NCBI GenBank assembly: GCA_020627645.1
Contig: JAHDGN010000211.1
Span: 1-6,150, forward strand
Origin: Akkermansiaceae bacterium
Lineage (GTDB): Bacteria; Verrucomicrobiota; Verrucomicrobiia; Verrucomicrobiales; Akkermansiaceae
Direction of reading: 5' to 3'
Length of the DNA: 6,150 nucleotides
The translations under genes and the position numbers were made by a program. This document shows positions 1 to 4,516 of this stretch, piece after piece. The notes beneath the pieces are model-generated. The model made no database searches, was not told the origin of the DNA, and worked only from the letters and a program-made list of their open reading frames with translations. The first letter of the stretch is position 1. Every line of letters begins with the position of its first letter.

Positions 1-747
1 GCATTAACCGATCCCGTTGAGGCTCTTCGCGAACTCCATTCAGGGTTCACCCTTCCTGGGCCTGGTTTTAACGATCAAAGAATTGCTGGATTTCAGGAGT
101 GGCACGAACAAACGGATTTCTTAGATGATTTTTCATTTGGGAACGCTGTCACCTCTTTGATTATGCCGTCAGCTCTTCCTGACGGGTCAATTCGTGAAGG
201 CACATTGGGTGTTCTCAATGCCGATCAAGCGAACGAATTTGCTTCGGCCTTTGTTGAATTGTTTGAGAGAGATCTCGTTCAACAATTAGATCAAGTGTTT
301 CTAGCCTTGGCAGAAGTTGAAGATATTGAAAAAAGCATCGGGGAGAAATTTTTGGAACGTCCCCCCGACGAGGTTTGGCATCTCATGTCTGAGGAGGACA
401 AAAAGAGCTTTCGAAAAGTGCGTGACCGCTACGTTGAGCGTGGGGAGGAATATTTTGTTGGCAAGGGGTTAGATCAATATTTTCGTCCGCATGTTATGTT
501 TTCCGACCGGACGATGAGTTCGATGTCATTGGCCTTCGCTAGAAGAGATCCTCAACTTGGAAGGTATTTCATCGAGAGCATTCAGGGGTCATTTCAAAAA
601 TATGAAGATCGTCTTAATCAGGAGGTCTTTCCGGAACATCTTCCTCATTGGGTCGCAGATCATCGCTGTCCATACAAATCGGAGTATGATCAGCCTGCTG
701 AGACAGGGTATGACAATAAGTTCAGCGTCAAAAGAAGGGGCGATTAA
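1..747 (+). CDS. Hypothetical protein, 3' part only (5' end beyond window)
   Basis: I do not recognise this protein. The frame is open from base 1, so the 248 visible residues are the C-terminal part of a longer protein. The first ATG in frame (157, visible residue 53) is probably internal, because the upstream 52 codons read as ordinary protein with no stop. The sequence is soluble-looking, acidic and helical, with no membrane segment. A helix-rich stretch spans about visible residues 70-120, followed by a charged segment with 'SEEDKKSFRKVRDRYVERG'. Two 'DP' turns occur, near visible residue 4 (TDPVEAL) and in 'ARRDPQLGRY' near residue 180. They recall the DP-containing repeats of the next gene, so the two could be distant relatives; that is inference. 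The C-terminal tail is polar with scattered aromatics. The stop (TAA) lies 19 bases before the next gene on the same strand, which suggests one operon. Confidence is good that it is coding and nil on function. Confidence 0.75.
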   Translation, partial: ALTDPVEALRELHSGFTLPGPGFNDQRIAGFQEWHEQTDFLDDFSFGNAVTSLIMPSALPDGSIREGTLGVLNADQANEFASAFVELFERDLVQQLDQVFLALAEVEDIEKSIGEKFLERPPDEVWHLMSEEDKKSFRKVRDRYVERGEEYFVGKGLDQYFRPHVMFSDRTMSSMSLAFARRDPQLGRYFIESIQGSFQKYEDRLNQEVFPEHLPHWVADHRCPYKSEYDQPAETGYDNKFSVKRRGD

Positions 748-766
748 GAAAAAGAATTTAAGAGAG

Positions 767-1945
767 ATGAAAGAGCTACTTGTTTTGATTTTAATCACAA
801 CCGCATTCGGTGTGATTGGTTTCTTTAGCTTTAGTGGGCATTCTGAGACCACTCAGTTTGTTTTTGAAGCTAAGCCACCCTCACCTTCCTCGAGGAAATA
901 TCAAATTCATCGGGATACTTCCGAGGAAAGTCTAATCGTTGAATTCCCCAGGAAGGATGGGAAAATTGAAGAGACCGATTATAGAGATATCATGAATTTT
1001 TTGGGTGAGTCTTCAAAAGGTGGATGCGTAGCTATCGCTCAGTTGGATAGTGCTTTGAGTGAATGGTCGGACGAAATGATTGTTTCTACTTTGTTGTTTA
1101 TAGTTCGGGACATATTTCATCGATCGGGGTTGATTGACATGCCCCTTGTGATGGATTTTTTCGACGAAAAAGATCTTCCCACTGACTACATAAAGCTGAC
1201 CCCATCTGAAGAGTCTATTCGCGAGACTCTGATTTCTTCTTTGTTGAGTGAATTAGCACGACGTGATCCTGAAAAGGCCTGTGATTTGTTCAAAAAATTG
1301 AAACTGAATTCTTCGTTTGGCTACGTGGGTGAGTTTCTCTTAATCTGGGGGAAGTCGGATCCTGTCCGGGCTTTCAAGGAGGCAATTGATTACAGTAATC
1401 AAAGGGTAGGAATGGGACTTCATCCCAAAGGGATGGACGATTTAGCAAAAATCGCAAAGTCTCTAGCGCTTAAAAAATGGAGTTGGATTGAGGATAACCT
1501 TGAGCAGCTAAACTATAGAGAAAAGGAGTCAATCGCAAAAGGATTGGGCCTGATCGATTTTTCAAAAGAGTGGAGAAGTCGATTGATGACACTGGTGAGG
1601 ATTGACCGAGATCAGGTTGAGGCAAGTGATGATTGGAGAAAGCTACTCAACTATTTTGTTCAGTCTCGGGCTAAAAATTTTCCTTTAAAAACGAGAAAGT
1701 GGCTGTCGCAGGATGATTATTTTGAGTCACCGAAAGAGCTCTATCAGCTCTCTGTTGGTGCGGCGTTGCCGTTATTTTCTGGAGATCCAGTGGCCGCCGC
1801 CGAGTGGGTGAAAATCAAGGGGAGGGTAGCCCAAATTCCACCCCAGCAGATGTTAGCGGACGCAACAAAGGCGTGGTTTCCTTACGATACGACAACCGTA
1901 GTCGAACATCGTGATGAAATTGAGCAAGCCTTTCTAAAAGAGTAG
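767..1945 (+). CDS. Hypothetical membrane-anchored or exported helical protein with DP-type repeats
   Basis: Function unknown. The reading frame is open further upstream (to 557), but that part overlaps the preceding gene by about 190 bases. The ATG at 767 gives a clean 392-residue protein beginning with a signal or anchor segment: MKELL, then hydrophobic residues to about 22. There is no lipobox cysteine, so this is either an uncleaved anchor or a type I signal. A Pro/Ser-rich linker (about 36-42) follows. The rest is helical and mostly charged. It contains short repeats with the pattern D-P-x-x-A: RRDPEKA (165-171), KSDPVRA (196-202) and SGDPVAAAEW (338-347). Each sits at a helix junction, as in TPR-like or solenoid proteins. 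Proteins of this style are, to my knowledge, frequent and mostly uncharacterised in Verrucomicrobiota. No catalytic motif was seen. The ribosome binding site is weak: a purine run abuts the ATG. It lies 19 bases after the upstream gene, probably in the same transcript. It likely acts at or outside the cytoplasmic membrane. Confidence 0.8.
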   Translation: MKELLVLILITTAFGVIGFFSFSGHSETTQFVFEAKPPSPSSRKYQIHRDTSEESLIVEFPRKDGKIEETDYRDIMNFLGESSKGGCVAIAQLDSALSEWSDEMIVSTLLFIVRDIFHRSGLIDMPLVMDFFDEKDLPTDYIKLTPSEESIRETLISSLLSELARRDPEKACDLFKKLKLNSSFGYVGEFLLIWGKSDPVRAFKEAIDYSNQRVGMGLHPKGMDDLAKIAKSLALKKWSWIEDNLEQLNYREKESIAKGLGLIDFSKEWRSRLMTLVRIDRDQVEASDDWRKLLNYFVQSRAKNFPLKTRKWLSQDDYFESPKELYQLSVGAALPLFSGDPVAAAEWVKIKGRVAQIPPQQMLADATKAWFPYDTTTVVEHRDEIEQAFLKE

Positions 1946-1985
1946 ATCTTTCAAGTTTGCGAAAAATTTTGTAGATCAATTTTTT
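1945..1985 (+). terminator. Possible intrinsic terminator of the left gene pair
   Basis: GATCT (1945-1949) can pair with AGATC (1973-1977). CAAG/TTTG (1952-1955 with 1968-1971, including one G-T pair) extends the stem after a small internal loop. A run of six T follows at 1980-1985. The stem is AT-rich and imperfect and its first base is the last base of the stop codon, so the call is tentative. Confidence 0.35.
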
Positions 1986-1986
1986 A

Positions 1987-2006
1987 TCACGAAGGATCGT
2001 TCGTGA
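1987..2006. other. Perfect 7-bp inverted repeat (hairpin) after the possible terminator
   Basis: TCACGAA (1987-1993) and TTCGTGA (2000-2006) are exact reverse complements around a 6-base loop. Neither strand has a T run just downstream of the hairpin, so it is not a standard intrinsic terminator by itself. It could be a protein-binding inverted repeat or simply RNA structure in the 3' region of the transcript. Confidence 0.4.
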
Positions 2007-2291
2007 GCTGATGAAAAAACGAAGAACTCCCTTCCTGATATTTGTGGAAAACTGGGAGGGGGAGGTCATTTAATTGTTGATCTTCTAGGAAGTGAAAATT
2101 TGGGAGAGATTGAGAGGTTGAAAAGCGCTGATTTAGTCATTGGATCCTTTCGGTTGAAGCTTCGATTTTATGGAACGATTGGGTTGGGCCCAACTATTGC
2201 AGGTAGTTACAAGGGTTTGTGTTTCCTGTCGTTAAGCGTGCTATTGCATGGACAGACCTGCCTGGACGAGAAGAGAATGTCTTTCCCAAGT
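2007..2291. other. Non-coding stretch with no supportable gene
   Basis: I see no convincing gene here on either strand. The open frames present have odd composition, no ribosome binding site and no recognisable protein character. The only structural mark is a perfect 12-base palindrome, GTTGGGCCCAAC, at 2183-2194, which has no loop. This could be decayed sequence or the far 3' region of the minus-strand small gene to its right. Confidence 0.5.
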
Positions 2292-2471
2292 CTATTCCTC
2301 CAATTTTTCGATTTCGGCTTCTAATTGAGCCTTTTGTTTTTCGATTTCCTGGATCTGAGCCCTCTGAAGTTTCGTCGCTCCGAAGAGGCCGAATATTCCA
2401 ACTAAAAGGAGCAGGAGGATTTTTTTCCAATTGAGAGAATTATTAGAATCATGAGGGGCAGTGTGTATCAA
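2292..2471 (-). CDS. Putative small membrane protein with a C-terminal coiled coil, non-ATG start
   Basis: On the minus strand, starting from a TTG at 2471-2469, the frame gives 59 residues that look strongly protein-like. There is a polar N-terminus (about 1-15), then W-K-K, then a hydrophobic span of about 15 residues (18-32, ILLLLLVGIFGLFGA). A charged helix (34-59) follows, with the repeating pattern QIQEIEKQKAQLEAEIEKLE and hydrophobics at heptad-like spacing. It ends at TAG. This is the classic plan of a small single-pass membrane protein whose coiled coil sits across the membrane. It loosely resembles FtsB/FtsL-like proteins, but nothing identifies it as one. No ATG exists in frame before the upstream stop, and no Shine-Dalgarno sequence precedes the TTG. 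An ATG at 2453-2451 lies in another frame that would join this one by a -1 slip on the A7 run (plus-strand T7, 2420-2426). It may therefore be a real TTG-started gene, a frameshifted one, or a remnant. Confidence 0.5.
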   Translation of the reverse strand: MIHTAPHDSNNSLNWKKILLLLLVGIFGLFGATKLQRAQIQEIEKQKAQLEAEIEKLEE

Positions 2472-2531
2472 ACGAGAGGGCTTTGATAGGTTTTTTCAAG
2501 AGACAGGCGTTCAATTGGTTGGCGAAGGAGG

Positions 2532-2561
2532 TTGAAGGGGCGGGGTTTGGCTTGGGATAAT
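2532..2561 (+). promoter_or_regulatory. Candidate sigma70-type promoter upstream of the tRNA
   Basis: TTGAAG (2532-2537) is separated by 18 bases from GATAAT (2556-2561). That matches TTGACA at four positions and TATAAT at five. Transcription from here would give a leader of roughly 85-90 bases before the tRNA, to be removed by processing. This is a sequence match only. Confidence 0.35.
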
Positions 2562-2605
2562 TGGGATTGATCGAAGAAGTGGAATCTTAAGAGGAGGTTT
2601 TTGTC

Positions 2606-2634
2606 TTGCATCGATAGGAGGGTGGGCTTATTCC
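2606..2634 (+). promoter_or_regulatory. Alternative weak promoter close to the tRNA
   Basis: TTGCAT (2606-2611), a 17-base spacer and TATTCC (2629-2634) would start transcription about 14 bases before the tRNA, a typical distance. Each hexamer matches the consensus at only three of six positions, so it is weaker in sequence but better placed than the candidate at 2532-2561. Confidence 0.2.
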
Positions 2635-2655
2635 CGGTCCGTTCCCAATGGAAAG

Positions 2656-2731
2656 GGGGCGTTAGCTCAGTTGGTAGAGCATCTGCATGGCATGCAGAGG
2701 GTCAGCGGTTCGAATCCGCTACGCTCCACCA
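2656..2731 (+). tRNA. tRNA-Ala (anticodon GGC), CCA encoded
   Basis: The 76 bases fold as a full cloverleaf. The acceptor stem pairs GGGGCGT with ACGCTCC (one G-T pair) and has discriminator A and an encoded CCA at 2729-2731. The D arm is GCTC/GAGC around AGTTGGTA. The anticodon stem is TCTGC/GCAGA with loop ATGGCAT, which places anticodon GGC at 2689-2691. The variable loop is GGGTC and the T arm is AGCGG/CCGCT around TTCGAAT. GGC reads GCC and GCU alanine codons. The G-T pair at the third acceptor position is distinct from the G3-U70 identity pair only in numbering convention: here it is G3 opposite T, exactly the alanine identity element recognised by AlaRS. This supports the alanine call independently of the anticodon. 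Confidence 0.98.
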
Positions 2732-2753
2732 TTTTTCATGAGTGTGAAAAATG
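2730..2753 (+). other. 9-bp hairpin overlapping the tRNA CCA end
   Basis: CATTTTTCA (2730-2738) and TGAAAAATG (2745-2753) are exact reverse complements around the loop TGAGTG. The left arm begins inside the encoded CCA. In a primary transcript this stem would sit right at the tRNA 3' processing site, upstream of the strong terminator hairpin. It may guide or hinder 3' trimming, or be incidental. Confidence 0.5.
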
Positions 2754-2771
2754 GGATTTCCAAGGAAATTG

Positions 2772-2794
2772 ACCGGCCGGTGGCCGGTTTTTTT
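2772..2794 (+). terminator. Intrinsic (Rho-independent) terminator after the tRNA
   Basis: ACCGGCC (2772-2778), loop GGT, GGCCGGT (2782-2788), then an unbroken T run 2788-2794. This is a compact, very GC-rich 7-bp stem with a T tract, a textbook terminator for the tRNA transcript. It ends only 21 bases before the rsfS start codon, so it also sits in the leader of the next gene pair. Confidence 0.85.
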
Positions 2795-2815
2795 GTCAGG
2801 ATAGATTTTTGTGAG

Positions 2816-3181
2816 ATGTTGAAAGGACTAGAGCTTGCCTTGGCTAGTGCGAACGCTGCTGATGAGTTGAAGGCGGAGGATATTCGGGTTTTTGATCTGC
2901 GTGGGATTTCTTCGCTGACTGATTTTATGGTGGTTTGCTCGGGCAATTCGCAGCCTCACTTGAAGGCGATTGTTCGGGATGTGGAGTCAAAGGTGAAGGA
3001 AAGGGGGGCTGACAAGGCTCTGAGTTCGGAGGGGAAGGCGGCGAGTCGTTGGGTGGTGATTGATTTTGTGGATGTGATGGTTCATGTGCTAGATGAAGAA
3101 TTCCGGGAGCATTACGCATTGGAAACTCTCTGGGGTGATGCAAAGGAGGTGGATTGGAGTGAGGGGAACGATGAGGATTGA
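2816..3181 (+). CDS. rsfS: Ribosome silencing factor RsfS (iojap/YbeB family)
   Basis: RsfS binds ribosomal protein uL14 on the large subunit and blocks subunit joining, lowering translation when nutrients are scarce. The 121-residue product has the usual size and the family landmarks in order: D-x-R-G-I-S (27-32), TDFMVVCSGNS (35-45), a following helix with H48 and A51, then W79 with VIDFVDVMVHV (81-91) and REHYALETLW (97-106). The acidic C-terminal tail (about 110-121) is common. The frame is open back into the tRNA, but the ATG at 2816 is chosen because it starts exactly at the conserved N-terminal helix (MLKGLELAL); earlier codons translate tRNA and terminator. There is no strong Shine-Dalgarno sequence. 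The last 11 bases overlap cinA, so the two are probably translated in a coupled way. In many bacteria rsfS neighbours nadD or proA; here its partner is cinA. Confidence 0.96.
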   Translation: MLKGLELALASANAADELKAEDIRVFDLRGISSLTDFMVVCSGNSQPHLKAIVRDVESKVKERGADKALSSEGKAASRWVVIDFVDVMVHVLDEEFREHYALETLWGDAKEVDWSEGNDED

Positions 3182-4418
3182 GATTTTAAATACGGGAACG
3201 GAGTTGTTGTTGGGAACGACTCGGAATACTCATGGGACCTGGATGGGACAGGAGTTGGTGAAGTTGGGATTGCGGGTTCAGAGACAGGTGACGGTGCCTG
3301 ATGGAGAACCGATTGAGATTGCACTGGGGGAGGCGATGAGGCGTTCTGATGTGGTTCTTGTGACGGGTGGGTTGGGACCGACGAGTGATGATGTGACAAG
3401 GGAGTCAGCGGCCAAGGTGCTGGGTGTCGATTTGATTGAGGATGAGGCAGCTCTGCGATCAATGCGCGAGTATTTTGAAAAACGGGGGAGGATGATGGTG
3501 GATGCTAATTTAAAACAGGCAATGAATTTGGTGGGGGCAGATGTTTTGTTGAATGAGAATGGAACGGCCCCAGGGATCTATGCGCCGCCGAGACTCGGAG
3601 GTGAGCCTTCGTGTGCGGTGTTTTTGTTGCCGGGGCCTCCGAGGGAGTTGTATCCGATGTTTCATTCTGAGGTGGTTTCTCGACTAAAAGCGCTATCGGG
3701 CGTGGAAGAGGTAGCTGAGGTGAAGGAGTTGAAGTTTGTGGGGATTGGCGAGAGTGAGTTTCACGAACGATTGGATGAGGAGTTGGGGCAGATCGCGGGG
3801 TTGGAGGTTGGGTATTGTGCGAGATTGGGAGAGATGGATTTGAGGTTGATCGGAACGGGAGGTGTTACCGAGCAAGGGGCGTTAAGAGCTCGAGAAGAGT
3901 TTGGGGAATTTTTGATTTCAGAGGAAGGGGCTTCACTGGAGGAGGCTGTGGTGGATTTGTTGAAACGCCGTGGATTCAGGGTGACGGTGGCGGAAAGTTG
4001 CACCGGTGGTTTAATTTCTAGTCGGTTGACGGATGTGGCTGGGGTGAGTGAAATATTCGGACGTGGATTTGTCGCTTATTCGAATGAGGCGAAGGTTGAG
4101 TTATTGGGAGTTCAGGAAAAGACTTTAGAGAGGTTTGGGGCGGTGAGTGAAGAGGTTGCGGGGGAAATGGCCTCTGGGGCGTTGAGAGTCAGTGGAGCTG
4201 ACGTGTCAGTAGCGGTGACTGGAATTGCAGGTCCTGGAGGAGGTAGTGATGATAAGCCGGTGGGAACAGTTTGTTTTGGGGTAGCAGTGGCAGGACAGGT
4301 TCAGACGCTTCGTGAGGTTCATCCGAGAAGTCGAGCAGACTTTAAAACTGTGGTGAGTCAGCGTGCGTTAGATTTGGTTCGACGAATCGTTGAGGGAAGA
4401 AGGCTTACTTCTCTTTAA
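3171..4418 (+). CDS. cinA: CinA-family protein: molybdopterin-binding-like domain plus NMN deamidase (PncC) domain
   Basis: CinA proteins couple an N-terminal MoaB/MogA-like domain, reported as an ADP-ribose pyrophosphatase in some members, to a C-terminal NMN amidohydrolase that turns nicotinamide mononucleotide into nicotinic acid mononucleotide, recycling NAD breakdown products in the cytosol. The 415 residues match the full two-domain length. N-terminal marks: NTGTELLLG (7-15), TGGLGPTSDD (65-74), NENGTAPG (128-135), LPGPPREL (153-160). C-terminal marks: AESCTGG (274-280) with the serine nucleophile region, a Y-S-N-E-A-K segment (303-308), and TGIAGPGGGSDDKPVGTV (350-367). Both domains look intact. 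The start at 3171 is preferred because MRIEILNTGTE is the family's N-terminus and GAGGGG (3161-3166) lies 4 bases upstream; an earlier ATG at 3093 would sit deep in rsfS. Despite the gene name (competence-induced), no competence genes are seen nearby. Confidence 0.96.
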   Translation: MRIEILNTGTELLLGTTRNTHGTWMGQELVKLGLRVQRQVTVPDGEPIEIALGEAMRRSDVVLVTGGLGPTSDDVTRESAAKVLGVDLIEDEAALRSMREYFEKRGRMMVDANLKQAMNLVGADVLLNENGTAPGIYAPPRLGGEPSCAVFLLPGPPRELYPMFHSEVVSRLKALSGVEEVAEVKELKFVGIGESEFHERLDEELGQIAGLEVGYCARLGEMDLRLIGTGGVTEQGALRAREEFGEFLISEEGASLEEAVVDLLKRRGFRVTVAESCTGGLISSRLTDVAGVSEIFGRGFVAYSNEAKVELLGVQEKTLERFGAVSEEVAGEMASGALRVSGADVSVAVTGIAGPGGGSDDKPVGTVCFGVAVAGQVQTLREVHPRSRADFKTVVSQRALDLVRRIVEGRRLTSL

Positions 4419-4516
4419 TGGGGATGATCGTGGCGATCTGTCGGTTCTTTCGGAATTGATTTTCCGATACTGTCTATGATGGAGCGGTCTGTTTGTTTTG
4501 AGGGGTAAGCTTACCA
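4419..4516. other. Convergent intergenic spacer with small inverted repeats
   Basis: Between cinA and the minus-strand peptidase gene are three small inverted repeats: GATCG/CGATC (4426-4438), TCGGAA/TTCCGA around a 6-base loop (4450-4467) and the palindrome GGTAAGCTTACC (4504-4515). Any of them could help end the two converging transcripts, but none is followed by a proper T run on either strand, so no intrinsic terminator is called. Confidence 0.3.

Noticed and set aside
557..766. Upstream extension of the 767-1945 gene to an ATG at 557
   Set aside because: It overlaps the preceding gene by about 190 bases in another frame. The ATG at 767 starts directly at a signal or anchor segment just after the upstream stop.
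2100..2434. Plus-strand open frames of about 70 codons opposite or beside the small minus-strand gene
   Set aside because: They have no ribosome binding site and no protein-like pattern, and one is simply the antisense of the membrane/coiled-coil frame.
2656..2731. Mobile element attachment site in the tRNA
   Set aside because: I found no second copy of the tRNA 3' end and no integrase in the window; only the composition change hints at it.
2687..2815. N-terminal extension of rsfS starting inside the tRNA
   Set aside because: The added residues translate the tRNA 3' half, a hairpin and the terminator, and have no counterpart in the RsfS family.
3112..4003. Several minus-strand open frames antisense to cinA, rich in Pro, Ser and His
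   Set aside because: They are shadows produced by the strong G-over-C skew of the plus strand; rsfS and cinA explain the region fully.
4504..4515. Palindrome GGTAAGCTTACC as a bidirectional terminator
   Set aside because: A 12-base palindrome with no loop and no T run on either side cannot be supported as an intrinsic terminator.
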